NCBI RefSeq assembly: GCF_021462225.1
Contig: NC_061813.1
Span: forward strand, 26,250,442-26,314,441
Length of the DNA stretch: 64,000 bases
Source: Girardinichthys multiradiatus
Lineage: Eukaryota; Chordata; Actinopteri; Cyprinodontiformes; Goodeidae
Reading direction: 5' to 3'
A program made the position numbers and the translations under genes. The notes beneath the pieces were generated by a model. That model was given only the letters and a program-made list of their open reading frames with translations, was not told the origin of the DNA and searched no databases. The number at the start of each line of letters is the position of its first letter. The stretch's first letter is position 1. This document shows positions 1 through 11,454 of this stretch, one piece after another.

Positions 1-558
1 TTGGCATGTTACTTTAATACATCTAATAAGATTTTAAGTGATAAACGCACACAAAGTGGCATGCAAGTGTGAAGTTGAAGAAAAATATGCATGCTTTTTA
101 AAGATTTTGTCAAATGAAAATAATAAAACCTTGGCAGACATTTTACTTTTATTGCCCTTAATACAATCCAGTACAAACCTACAAAGGTTTGGTCGTCCAG
201 CTAAAGCCATAGGTAGTGCTAGGAGAGCATTCGAGAGAAGCAGCCAAAGTAACTCTTGAGGAGCTACAGAGATCCACAGCTCAGATGGTTGAATCTGTTG
301 ACAGGACAATCATACATTTTTACCTCTACAAATCTGACCTTTATTGAAGAGTGGCAAGAAAACCAACATCGAAAGAAAGTTAGGAAAATTATATTTAAAG
401 TTTTCCAGGAAATGTGTAGGTGACATGGCAAACATGTGGAAGAAGGTGCTAAGGTCAGATGAGGACACAACCAAACTATTTGACCTCCATGCAAAACACA
501 AACTAACACTTCACAATATCCTGAATGCACCATCCCCATGGTGAAGCACTTTAAATAG
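1..558 (+). mobile_element. Decayed Tc1-like transposon, 5'/middle part
   Basis: Lies in a PLSCR intron. Remnants of transposase coding sequence on the + strand: GAGGAGCTACAGAGATCCA at about 258-276, the stretch matching the region before the first catalytic Asp (ACATGTGGAAGAAGGTGCT, 433-451), and CACCATCCC at about 528. Many frameshifts; no usable ORF. The copy resumes at about 1190 after an inserted LINE tail. The same old family recurs at 8790, 55620 and 63040. Confidence 0.7.
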
Positions 559-1189
559 TAAGTGAGCAAATTTTATTTATATAGCCTTTTTCACAGATGA
601 AAATATTACAAAGTGCTTCAAAGTATAGCAAAAAATACCACTAGGTCAACAGTTAGCAGGCTTAGGGGGAAAGAGTTCCAGAGTCTGGGGGTCACACCAC
701 CAAATGATGTCTCATTTTGCCTTTAGCATGGTACACAAAACAACCAGTAGGCTTTGCTCACTGGACCTCAGAGACCTACTGGGGGTATTAGGATTCGAAA
801 ATTAATGACATATACTGTCGCTTGTCCATGGAAAGCCCTAAAAACCAGAGACAGAAACTTCAAGTTAACTCTGGAGTTAATGGGTAGCCAAGGAAGCTGG
901 AAAAGTAGTGGACTGACATGAGTGTACTTAGAAGACCTAGTCAAAAGCCTAGCACAAGCATTTTGCTCCATCTCTAACCGATTCAAGAATGTTTTAAGAC
1001 AGGTAAAAACAATAATTTCAAGAATAACAACTTCCAGTTCAGAGCATGACACAGTGGAACTCAAATCAGCAATATTCCTGAGATGATAAAAGCAAGAGCG
1101 AACCAGAAACCCAACATTAAGCTCAAGAGTAAGAGCTGAATCAAAAGTTGCACTAAGATTCCTATTAGACTGTTTAGTGTAAGATGCAA
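559..1189 (-). mobile_element. Rex1/CR1-like LINE 3' fragment inserted in the Tc1 copy
   Basis: Read on the minus strand, a broken frame contains QNACARLLTRSSKYTHVSP followed by LPWLPINSRV, the thumb/C-terminal motif of Rex1/CR1-type reverse transcriptases. The element ends at about 559-620 with the typical 3' tail (the + strand reads TTTATTTATATAGCC, the complement of the usual GGCTATATAAATAAA end). 5'-truncated and frameshifted. Confidence 0.65.
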
Positions 1190-1440
1190 GTGGCAGTAGC
1201 ATCATGGTGTGGGGATGCTGGACTTCAGCACGGACATGAAAGATGATCAGAGTTGAAATGAAGATGGATGCAACTAAATATAAAAAGAAAACCCGTTAGA
1301 GGCTACAAAAGACTCGAGACTCAGGTGTGGGTTTAAATTCCAGCAGGACAGCAACCTAAAAAACTAGGATATAAAGTCTTATTAAAATACACTGACTTTG
1401 GTGGCATCGTGTTACAAAATGTAAGAAAGTTAAAAAGGTT
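1190..1440 (+). mobile_element. Decayed Tc1-like transposon, continuation
   Basis: GTAGCATCATGGTGTGGGGA, GAAGATGGATG and TTCCAGCAGGACAGCAACC are the segments around the second catalytic Asp in the same Tc1-like family as 1-558. Its 3' end is eroded. Confidence 0.65.
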
Positions 1441-1544
1441 ATTAATGCTTTTGCATTTTAGAATATTCATATTTTTGCATTAATTTTGAAAGCTTTGTAG
1501 TCTTTAGCTTTTAAATACCAATCACGTTCTTCTGCCTTATTCAG

Positions 1545-1706
1545 CTGGAGGTGCAGGCTCCGCCCGGTAACACAGTGGGCTATGTGATACAGCAGTGGCA
1601 CCCTTTGTCCCCTAAATTTATTGTAGCAAATGAACACAATGAGCCCGTGCTGAAGATCCACGGGCCCTTCTGTGGATGGAGCTGCCTTCCTGATGTGGAC
1701 TTTGAG
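1545..1706 (+). CDS. PLSCR: PLSCR exon (beta-barrel part)
   Basis: Acceptor TTATTCAG before 1545 and donor GTGAGT at 1707. It holds 54 codons, [13 protein letters not shown] to LPDVDFE. Phase 0 at both ends. The cysteine-containing stretch reads GPFCGWSC, against GPCIVCSC in human PLSCR1 as I recall it. Confidence 0.93.
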
Positions 1707-4700
1707 GTGAGTTTGTTTGTTTAAATCATTTCAATCAGTTGTAAAAGTCAAACAATATTTCTTTTACAAATGTCCTTGTCAGGGAGTTTCCTCCTGCTAT
1801 GTTTCCAGTCAGTGTTTTGTGGAACAGAACACGCTCTCATTTTGATACAATCTGGCTTTTGTTCCATGGCTCGCATAGTTTTACTAACATGAGCTGTCAG
1901 CAATGCAGACATTTTACAAGACCCAGGGGATGGAGAAATGAAGCATGATATTACAGTTATGATTCCTCCCTCAAGTCCTTGGAAGTCATTACAGAAATAG
2001 AGGAATTCCTGTGGCCACAAGCAAAAAGTAGACATAAATATAAACTGTTTCTTGATCCCCCTCCAAATGAAGTGTATGGTGTGAACTCCATCATAATTTA
2101 ACACATTTCTATGTCCTGGATGCTTTTCCTCAGATTTTGACAATGGATGAAGTCAGTAAGATCGGGAAAATCAGCAAACAGTGGACAGGTCTGCTGCGGG
2201 AGGCATTCACAGACGCCGACAACTTCGGCATCCAGTTTCCCATGGATCTGGATGTGAGGATGAAAGCTGTAATGATTGGAGCATGTTTTCTCATTGTAAG
2301 TGTGGCATCAAAAGCATTTCTTTTATATATACTTATGGGTATAAATCAGCCTGAAATATGATGATGACCTGTAATGTTAAGATCTTGTAAAGGATGTAGT
2401 TTGGGGATGCAATTTGGGAGCAGCGTCTGTACAAGTGTGGGTGCCGCAGACGTCGTTGCCTCACATGACCCTGCTCTCCTCAGGAATGTGTTTCTTGTCG
2501 CTGATAGAAACTTTACCGACCTACTAATTAGATTACCTCTTAGGCTACATTTAGTGTAATTTATGACTCAAAATGAACCCAGTCACACTAAATGCAAGAC
2601 AGTTTGTCTGAGCTACAGTCCAAGAAACTTATACATGGACCCATCAAGGGCATGAATGCCAAGTTTGGGGGCTTTATTTGATATTGTTTTTTTAAAAACA
2701 TGTATTAGATACACAAGGTTGAATTTAGTTGGGGATTTTCTCTAATCCACACATGGTCAAAATTATGTACACAGAGTCATACTGTACACCCAAATAGGTA
2801 TTTGGGTAAATATCCCTTGGCAAGTTGAACACAGACTTTCTGTAGACTTCAGCAAGCTTTTGGTATGATTCTGGCCAGTGTGATCTTGTCTGAGCGTAAA
2901 ACCTTTCTCCAGAAGACATTTGGTTGTCTATACCTGCAGCTTGGCAGAATAGGGGGAGTACTTCGGTTAGTTATCTAGCATGGATCTGGCTTTTAAGTAT
3001 AGACTGCAAATATTCAATAGGTCATTCCAAAACGCTAACTTTTTTCCTGCTTTATCCATTCTAAAACCACATTTGGTGTGTGTGGGATCATTTTTCTGTT
3101 GGAACATCCAATTGTGTCAAAGTGTCAACTCAGATAGAAATGGATGGAGACAGTCCTCCTTCCTCTTTATTCATTCTACTTTGTGCAATGCACCAGTACC
3201 GCTGGCAGAAAAAGAACCCCACAGCATAATGCTACCATCATCCTTTTTGACAGTCGATGCAACTGTCTTGTGTTCAAAACATACTTCTTGTCATTGGGCC
3301 CAAAAGTTCTATCTTCATCTTCTATTTTAGCCTCATCTGACCATAAAACCAAGGCAGTTCAGATGAGCTCAAATGCAATGACTTTGGAATGGGGACTTCT
3401 TTCTAGTTTTTTTAACCTCTCAATCCATGGTGACATAAAACTCTCCTAACTGTGGGAAATGACACCGATGTTTCAGCAGTTTCTAGTTCAATGGAAACAT
3501 CAGGTTCCTGTGTTGTTGCTGAACAATCAATTTTATTTCAGATGAGTGTGACAGATTAGGTGAGATGATTGGAATTTTGACCCAGTTAATACAGGTCCTT
3601 CTCAAAATATTAGCATATTGTGATAAAGTTCATTATTTTCTATAATGTAATGATGAAAATTTAACATTCATATATTTTAGATTCATTGCACACTAACTGA
3701 AGTATTTCAGGGTTTTCATTGTCTTAATATGGATGATTTTGGCATACAGCTCATGAAAACCCAAAATTTATATCTCACAAAATTAGCATATTTCATCCGA
3801 CCAATAAAAGAAAAGTGTTTTTAATACAAAAAACGTCAACCTTCAAATAATCATGTACAGTTATGCACTCAATACTTGGTCGGGAATCCTTTTGCAGAAA
3901 TGACTGCTTCAATGCGGCGTGGCGTGGAGGCAATCAGCCTGTGGCACTGAGGTCTTATGGAGGCCCAGGATGCTTCGATAGCGGCCTTTAGATCACCCAG
4001 AGTGTTGGGTCTTGAGTCTCTCAACGTTCTCTTCACAATATCCCACAGATTCTCTATGGGGTTCAGGTCAGGAGAGTTGGCAGGCCAATTGAGCACAGTG
4101 ATACCATGGTCAGTAAACCATTTACCAGTGGTTTTGGCACTGTGAGCAGGTGCCAGGTCGTGCTGAAAAATGAAATCTTCATCTCCATAAAGCTTTTCAG
4201 CAGATGGAAGCATGAAGTGCTCCAAAATCTCCTGATAGCTAGCTGCATTGACCCTGCCCTTGATAAAACACAGTGGACCAACACCAGCAGCTGACACGGC
4301 ACCCCAGACCATCACTGACTGTGGGTACTTGACACTGGACTTCTGGCATTTCCTTCTCCCCAGTCTTCCTCCAGACTCTGGCACCTTGATTTCCGAATGA
4401 CATGCAGAATTTGCTTTCATCCGAAAAAAGTACTTTGGACCACTGAGCAACAGTCCAGTGCTGCTTCTCTGTAGCCCAGGTCTGGGGAATGCGGCACCTG
4501 TAGCCCATTTCCTGCACACGTCTGTGCACGGTGGCTCTGGATATTTCTACTCCAGACTCAGTCCACTGGTTCCGCAGGTCCCCCAAGGTCTGGAATCGGC
4601 CCTTCTCCACAATCTTCCTCAGGGTCCGGTCACCTCTTCTCGTTGTACAGCGTTTTCTGCCACACTTTTTCCTTCCCACAGACTTCCCACTGAGGTGCCT

Positions 4701-5450
4701 TGATACAGCACTCTGGGAACAGCCTATTCGTTCAGAAATTTCTTTCTGTGTCTTACCCTCTTGCTTGAGGGTGTCAATAGTGGCCTTCTGGACAGCAGTC
4801 AGGTCGGCAGTCTTACCCATGATTGGGGTTTGGAGTGATGAACCAGGCTGGGAGTTTTAAAGGCCTCAGGAATCTTTTGCAGGTGTTTAGAGTTAACTCA
4901 TTGATTCAGATGATTAGGTTCATAGCTCGTTTAGAGACCCTTTTAATGATATGCTAATTTTGTGAGATAGGAATTTTGGGTTTTCATGAGCTGTATGCCA
5001 AAATCATCCATATTAAGACAATAAAAGACCTGAAATATTTCAGTTAGTGTGCAATGAATCTAAAATATATGAATGTTAAATTTTCATCATGACATTATGG
5101 AAAATAATGAACTTTATCACAATATGCTAATTTTTTGAGAAGGACCTGTATTTTGAAGTGGCGTTTCCAAAGCCTCGACCTCAACTATGTTTAAAATTTG
5201 TGGACTAGGCTTAAAGGTTGCCTGGACCAAATCAGTAGTACTTGGCTGCAAGTGCATAGTGAAATAAAGATAAAGTATGATTTACTGTTAATCTGTCAAT
5301 TACTTCAGTAAATATATTTTGAGTCCTGGATAATACATTTCCGCCCAACAATAAAGTGTTACATGAATACCACTTTTAGTTTTTGCTTTATTAACAATCT
5401 CTTTTTCTTTTTAACAACAGGATTTCATGTTTTTCGAAACCACCAACTAG
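1545..5450 (+). CDS. PLSCR: Phospholipid scramblase family gene, last three coding exons (5' end outside window)
   Basis: Join 1545-1706, 2134-2295, 5421-5450. Scramblases are palmitoylated, single-pass membrane proteins linked to calcium-dependent lipid redistribution; PLSCR1 also enters the nucleus. The exons encode the C-terminal part of the beta-barrel domain (starting [13 protein letters not shown]), then the segment [10 protein letters not shown], which matches the known non-classical nuclear import signal of PLSCR1, the EF-hand-like calcium loop [12 protein letters not shown], and the C-terminal hydrophobic helix [15 protein letters not shown]. All junctions are GT-AG and in phase 0, and the two larger exons are exactly 162 bp each. 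The protein stops nine codons into the last exon (FETTN, stop TAG), giving a shorter tail than the human PLSCR1 I recall. Family assignment is firm; which paralog it is cannot be settled without the N-terminal exons. Confidence 0.93.
2134..2295 (+). CDS. PLSCR: PLSCR exon (nuclear import signal and Ca2+ loop)
   Basis: Acceptor TTTTCCTCAG before 2134 and donor GTAAGT at 2296. It holds 54 codons with [10 protein letters not shown], the acidic loop [12 protein letters not shown] and the first part of the membrane helix ([10 protein letters not shown]). Phase 0 at both ends. Confidence 0.95.
2690..3570 (-). mobile_element. Decayed DNA transposon remnant in the last PLSCR intron
   Basis: On the minus strand, GATGGTAGCATTATGCTGTG followed by GGGGTTCTTTTTCTGCC resembles the transposase region before the second catalytic Asp of Tc1-like elements. 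No intact frame. The same DNA abuts the younger element at 3590-5150; on its other side, 5151-5210 resembles a transposase piece (CGACCTCAA) on the opposite strand, so the host block is itself rearranged. Confidence 0.45.
3590..5150 (-). mobile_element. Tc1-like (DD34E) transposon with about 205-bp inverted terminal repeats
   Basis: Ends are CAGGTCCTTCTCAAAA at 3592 and its complement ending at 5148, each bordered by TA (3590-3591, 5149-5150), the standard Tc1/mariner target duplication. The terminal repeats run about 3592-3797 and 4946-5148 and are highly similar, so the insertion is fairly young. The transposase is on the minus strand. It sits in the last intron of PLSCR, antisense to the gene. 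Confidence 0.93.
3869..4820 (-). pseudogene. Tc1-like transposase, one frameshift
   Basis: The first part begins [20 protein letters not shown] at 4820 and carries the N-terminal helix-turn-helix region ([19 protein letters not shown]), then VLFSDESKF with the first catalytic Asp. A small deletion near 4340 shifts the frame; the remainder, in another frame, reads [28 protein letters not shown] (second Asp) and [13 protein letters not shown] (Glu), ending at 3869. There are 34 residues between second Asp and Glu, so it is DD34E. Apart from the frameshift the coding region is complete and little eroded. It cuts and pastes DNA at TA sites; this copy cannot make the intact enzyme. Confidence 0.9.
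5421..5450 (+). CDS. PLSCR: PLSCR terminal coding exon
   Basis: Acceptor TTTTTAACAACAG before 5421. It encodes DFMFFETTN followed by the stop TAG at 5448-5450. DFMFFE is the conserved end of the scramblase C-terminal helix, so the stop is credible and not a frame error. Confidence 0.93.
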   Translation, partial: DFMFFETTN

Positions 5451-7000
5451 GAGCCATACGGGATTGTGACAGGATATTCCTGAAGGAACAAGGTCCTAAA
5501 GCCATGATGATCATTCCTAAATGCAGATTCATTGAACAACCTTCAAAGGATACAGAAAGCACAAGAAATGTGCCCAAAAGTTCTAGCATTGCATGAACAA
5601 TGAAATATAGAGGGTTTGTTTTTGTTTCGGCTCCTCAGGTTTATTTGTCATGTTTCTGGGCTGTATGGCTTCACCTTTCTTGTTTTGTTCTTTTGTTTGA
5701 ATAGCAGTGATCGTAAGGATGTTGCCGTGTTTATTTATAGGGTGTATTTACATTTGGGGGACCCAATAGCTACAATGAAAGTGAAAATTTTTACTATGAA
5801 AATGTTTACAGAAGGATGACATCAATTTACAATTTCAAAAGGGAAAACAGCCATGTTCTGTTGGAAAGAAAAGTTAATGTTATTAGAATTTTGGTCATGC
5901 AGATATTTATTTAAAGATTTACCAAGATTGTAGCTATATTAGATTGAGTGATACAGGATTCATGTAATGTAGACATTGGTAACTGCAAAAAGCAACTTTT
6001 CCATTGAGCATTCAGTGTGTTTTAACTGAAACATTTACTGTCATATATAAGGTTCTGCAGCATTTATACATTTATTTACACAGTTGATATTACACTATGT
6101 TTTATTTTCATTTACTTTATTTTATTTAGGGATTAATTGTAGCTTCTTATGACATGTCAGCACTGACCACAAGAGGGAGCTAGATTGTTACTTAGTATTG
6201 GTTCATTTTTCCAAATGAACAATCTCAAAACCCACTTATGGCAAATAAGTTATTTATTTATTAGTTTTTCATGTCAGTGTGTATTTTTGGACTAACTCAG
6301 GTTGAAATGCATGCTGCTTTACTATAGTGCTGATTACTGCTGATTCTGGAAATTACACACCTGCATTGGATTCTAAGTATATCACGATGATTTAATTATT
6401 TATTTGTTTGTTTAATTGTTTGTTTCCACCCAATGGAGCATGCATGAAATGATCTTGATATCCATTTTCTTGCAGTTTCATTGCATCTGTGACATTTCTG
6501 CTGTTTAAATGTAAGAAAACTTACAAAGCCAGTAGCTTTCATCAAAGCCACTTGCCTCCGCTTGGTCTTCATTAAAATGGAAATTTATAACAACTAAGTT
6601 ATAAACATGAATTATGCTGATATTAATGCAAGTATTTTTGTAGTGCTGACAATTTGCTTTGTAATTTTTTTGCTTTATACAGCCTAATTAAGACTGAAAA
6701 ATATTAATTGTAAGCCATTTTATGTCATATTAAGTCCTAAAATTCTAAAGACTTTTATTTTTGTAAAGATTACTGAATACTGCCAGTCACAGATGCTGAT
6801 GATGCCTGTGTAAACCTAAGATGTCCCTTGTCAACGTGTTTTATTCTGCCTTCAGTGTGCCGACACCTGCTTGTAGAATTATCATAAGTGGATTTAATTC
6901 TCCAGATCTATTTCCATTCTTGATTTGGAGACTTTGCACTAAGCAAAGAAAATGAACTTATTACACAGAAAAATAAAAAAAACAAAGTTTAAAACAATCA
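5451..7000 (+). other. PLSCR: Probable PLSCR 3' UTR
   Basis: AT-rich, non-coding DNA after the stop codon, without recognisable transposons. The first clear AATAAA I see is at 6972-6977, followed by a GT/T-rich stretch around 7000-7030, so transcripts could end near 7000. A second AATAAA lies at about 7031. The extent is inferred. Confidence 0.45.
6972..6977 (+). terminator. Candidate polyadenylation signal for PLSCR
   Basis: AATAAA about 1.5 kb after the stop codon, followed within 30-60 bp by a GT-rich stretch. Not proven; an A-rich context makes chance occurrence possible. Confidence 0.35.
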
Positions 7001-7840
7001 GTGTAAGCAGTGGACATTTGTTTTCTTATTTAATAAATTTTATTATCACAGAAATGCTTTATGGCCTATAATATACAGGTATAAATACTGTACAAAGCTG
7101 GAACACCTGCCTCTGCTGGGTAGTTAAAGTCTAATATTTATTATTTACCTTTTGGAGATGAATGAAGTGGAAATGACTAGTTCTAAAGTTGAGTTTTAAC
7201 AGCAAACAGTTTACCTGAGCTAAATTTTATAACACACGTATTATACCCACTGGCCTGAACATGTTACCGTGCATTACAAGTATGAGATGCTCTAAGGCAT
7301 TTTTGTTTGTGTGTAAACATCATCGGCGTAGGACAGAATGTGACTCAATCGAATGTTTTATTCAAGAACAGTTTAAGCCTGTACTCTACTTTTGCACTAA
7401 TACTGTGAACTAATAAAATGTTTAGTCCTTGCAATGTATTGATACTGAGCTTGGTTTCGATTGTGCAAATAGTCTGTAAAACCACCTCAATAAAATGAGT
7501 AAAATGTGTTTTTTTGCAGTTCTTTTGATTGTCATCTTTGTGTTTGTTCAGAATTGACAAGGCTTAAAAGGCTCTTAAAAAATACATCAGATCATATTAA
7601 AGGCTGTTAGCAACCTGAAGATGACAAAGGAATGCATCACTTTAGAACTTTTCTTTGTGATAACAAATGGACAAATGGAGAAAGATCATGATGCAAATTA
7701 TTAAATTTTACCTAGTTTCATTTTAATGTAGATTCTCTATATGCAGCATATGGTATTATACACCCAGGCTCTTATCTGGTGTTTGGGTTAATGTTTAATG
7801 CCTTAATTATCTGGTTTGACACTTGACTGCTCTTATTGGA
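7000..7840. other. Intergenic DNA, nothing recognised
   Basis: AT-rich non-coding DNA past the likely PLSCR end. No exon-like, RNA-like or clear transposon sequence seen. Confidence 0.4.
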
Positions 7841-7844
7841 AGAA

Positions 7845-8600
7845 TTTGGTAGATTTCATTTAAATTGCTAGGTTTCCTGACGTTGACCTGGCGTTTAAGC
7901 TTAGTCCACAAATTTTGGGTCAGGGCTTTTTGGAATTCTCTTTTCAACTCATGGTTTTAATGTATTTTCGTGATCATGGTCATGAAATATTGCACTGTAT
8001 AATAGTTTCAACTGTCTAGGTGTTGATTTGAGGTGAAGTTGATGAATTTTAAGCTAATCAAACTAATACATTGGTTAATCCACCTTCTGCATCGCAAAAT
8101 TGCCACTGGAAGCAAAACTGCCTGAAAGCAGGATGTGGCCACCACCATTGACATCTCCTCTGAGTCAAACAGCTCAATCTTTGTCTCATCCATCCAGAAG
8201 GGAAACTTAAAACCCCTCTTCCCAGCAGCACTCCAATTTGTTCCCATATATATAGTCCCTCCAGGAGGTTTTGGGTACCTCCCAGTGGGCATGATGTTAG
8301 GCCTTTTCTGAAAATGAATTTCCTTTTATCGGAGGATGACAGATTTAGAGCAGAGGTTTTGTTCTTGGCCAAAGAGAAGATGTTTGAATCTGCCAAACCA
8401 TTATCAGCTCCCACATTTTTCACTTTGCTTACACAAACAGATTTGTTTTGCCAGATATTAACATACATAATTAAATCGTGTTTTTGTTTTCTTGGCAGTG
8501 CAGCTCCCACAACAAGGAAGCACCATCATCCTATTTGCAGACCAGCTGATGTGCAGACATTAGGCCAAATTTTGATCAGCCTAATATTACGACTGTATGA
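7845..8600 (-). mobile_element. Decayed Tc1-like remnant
   Basis: On the minus strand the phrase WMDETKIELFDS (about 8170-8205) is the first-Asp motif of Tc1-like transposases. Frameshifts and deletions leave no functional frame. Confidence 0.5.
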
Positions 8601-8789
8601 TTTTGACTAGATCTTTTTTATTCTGGCAAAAAGCTCTAACCTGTTAGAAAAAGAGCATTTGCCTTGAATAGTCTAACACCAAGACATTAACAATACATTT
8701 ATTTTGCATGCATAGTTTTAATTTTGTAAATTTATACCTTTAACAGTAAAAATAATAAATTTGCATTCCAGCTCTGGGCAAAAAGGTGC

Positions 8790-9340
8790 TTCTCCAACAA
8801 TATTTTTCAATCACGAGATGAACAAATGAACAAAATCTTGTGTTGCCTTCAGAAGTCACCTAACAGAGTCCACTGTTTGTAAATTAATCTCCCTATAATT
8901 ACAGGTGTTTTGTGGAGGCCTAACGATTGAACATGTTGGTGGCAGCATCATGCTGTGGGAATAGAGGGAAAGTCTGAAAACCTGTTAGAGGCTGTAAAAT
9001 ACCTGAACGTGGGTGGGTGTTCACTTTCTAGCAGGACAATGATCTTAAAATAGAATTTGGATTAAAGCATATACATTTGTTAGAATGGCCCAGTCAAGGT
9101 TCAGACCTAAATCCAACTGAGAATCTGTGGCAATAGTTTAAAATTGAGTCTCACAGATACTCCTCATGAAATCTAACGGAACTTTAGTTATTTTGCAAAG
9201 AAGAATGTGTAAAACTTGTAGAGGCTTACCCTAAAAGACTAAGATGTTTTGGAATGTATGGACTCAGGAGGTGCTGAAAGCAAGTGTATTCCACACTTTA
9301 GATTTCTTTAATTATTTGAAAACCATGTGTTTGGTCACAA
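8790..9340 (+). mobile_element. Decayed Tc1-like copy
   Basis: GGTGGCAGCATCATGCTGTG (8939), CTAGCAGGACAATGATC (9033) and TCAGACCTAAATCCAACTGA (9101-9120, decayed PDLNPTEN) appear in order on the + strand, followed by the 3' terminal region. Stops and frameshifts throughout. Confidence 0.7.
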
Positions 9341-10830
9341 AAAGCCCCAAAAAGTGGCAGTTCTACTTCTCTCAGACACTGTTTGTTCTTCAACTGTTGC
9401 GCAAGGAAGAATTGGCAAAGAAACGCTGTCTCTACACATGCATTTCCCTTTTAAATGGTCTAGCTGCATATATAACATAACCATTGATTAGTATCTTCGT
9501 ATTTAGATTGCTTTCATAGAAAACCTGCAACATTGTAAAGATGTTTGAGGAAAATTGTAAGATGATATGTTTTCTCCAAATCTTTTTGTAGACTGGACTT
9601 TACAGATGTCCAGCGAAAACTCCCTCAAGGGGAGGTACACTGCAGGAGAAAATTCTTTTTTTGGTTTAACTGCAATTGTACTAGGAAATGAGGGGTTAGA
9701 GTAATAGCCACATTTGGTGTGAATGAATGTTAACTGTTGGGGGATCTACACAGACCACAGAAAATATATTGCCCCTGATGTCAATACATCAGGGGCTTGC
9801 TGCCTGTGAGAAATAAACAGACTTTAGCTGGTGCAAGTGAAATCAGGTCAAATGGAACCTGGACCCTGCTTTCTCCAATTTGGTTCTCATAAACTATACA
9901 ATCTCTGTACGCTCACTGTGTGTGAGTCAGTAGATTTAAGAAAACAGCAGTGGAGAAAGTTTTGGTTCGTTCTGTTTGACTGAATGAATACAATTTATCA
10001 GCTAGAACAGCCAGCTGCCATTTGTTGTAACTTATGTACAGCACTGATTGATTCCCATGCTGTTGCGAGAGCAGCCTTTACTCTTTAACCAAGTCGTTCA
10101 AATCCTATTCAATAAATGTTTCTGTATTGTCCTATTTTGGAGAGTATGGACCTTGAATGTAATTATAAACTACATTATTTGTACATTAAAACATTTTCTT
10201 TAATGCAGACTGTGGTTGATAAATTAATACAGACCTGAGCCTCAATAGGAGCCGTTTTCAACCTATTAAAGGTCAGAAGAAAATATCTATTCTCATCATT
10301 TCTGCAGCTCAGCATGCACTGGGAATTCTGAGGAATGCATTGTGCTCCGCGATGGGATGACTGCATTGGGTTCCCAAAGGCAAACACTCACTGGAATTTG
10401 TGGTATTTGTGCTTTTAGCGTACTGGGCCAAACACATGGCTGAGTCTGCATCATGGCAAACGGACCCTAAGAAAACACCACACTTGTTAAAGACAGAACT
10501 TGTAATTACCACATAATCATCACGACTGTTTGTCTGAAATGACGAATCAAGTATAAAAGAGTCGTTACACTTACCTAAAAATAAAAAGTAGAAGCTTACT
10601 AAAATGCGGCCTGTATAAAGATAAAACCTAAAATCTTTGTATTGTTTTCCCTAAACATAGTAATTAATTTTACAAGTTTTAGATCATAAAAGAACCTACA
10701 GGATTAGCCTTTCTATGGCAGCGTTATTAGGACTTTAGAATGGCTAGGGGAATGTTTAAAGCTCTGAATTATTGTCAGACCATGCAAGACAAAATCCCTT
10801 CTATCCCTTCTACAACACACAGCAGTAAAG
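9341..10830. other. Intergenic DNA with one short hairpin and one exon-like segment
   Basis: No gene identified. A perfect 11-bp stem with a 4-nt loop sits at 9771-9796. A minus-strand segment at 10392-10466 is flanked by AG and GTGAGT (see findings). The rest is unremarkable. Confidence 0.4.
9771..9796. repeat. Short perfect hairpin
   Basis: GCCCCTGATGT, loop CAAT, ACATCAGGGGC: 11 of 11 bp. Intergenic, no known function. Confidence 0.85.
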
Positions 10831-11150
10831 TCATATTCAATAAATTATTAAATATTTTTAAAAAGTTTCAGTAAATCAATTCACTAAGTGAAACACATTA
10901 TATAGATTATTTACACAAAGACTGATGTTTCTCAGCCTTGATTTCTGTTTATTATGATGATTTTCTGCTTATAGCTGATGAAAACACAACATTTTAGATT
11001 AAACATTACATGAGATCAATAAAGAAAATATTTTCAGTACAGATATATGGGCTTCATGAAAAGTTTGTTTAATACATCAAAGGTTGTTTTTTTTTTTTTC
11101 CAAAAGGTAGTTTATATCTGACAAATGAGCCTCATCATAAAATATATTTA
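10830..11150 (-). mobile_element. Tc1-like terminal-repeat fragment
   Basis: Shares a series of phrases with 39440-39700 (TTTCAGTAA..CAATTCACT, GATTAAA..ATTACATAGA-like, ATCAATAAAG, GGGCTT, TTTAATAC) and resembles the long terminal repeat region of Tc1-like elements such as that at 3590. No coding part remains. Confidence 0.5.
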
Positions 11151-11454
11151 GGAAATCGTGTTGCACCATCTCAGTCACTCATAACTACAGTCTAAAAGTG
11201 GCTCACAGGACATATAACCTGTACAGTCCAGACTAGTGGAAACGGTTGAACTTAGGTTTAATGTAAATCATATTTCAAAGCAAAAAAGAAATAGGAGACC
11301 TGCCAACATAAACAAAAGGAGGAAAAAGCATCCAAAAGTCAAGCATTTGGTTGTTGCATCCGGGCCACTTCCCTGGCTTTCCAAATACAAAAGCTAAAAA
11401 TAGGAAATTATGACAAATGGCAACTCCTAACCCAACCAATTGTCTGAAATTAAA

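Noticed and set aside
1748..2143. 131-codon minus-strand ORF
   Set aside because: It lies in a PLSCR intron and runs into the next exon from the opposite strand; no known motif.
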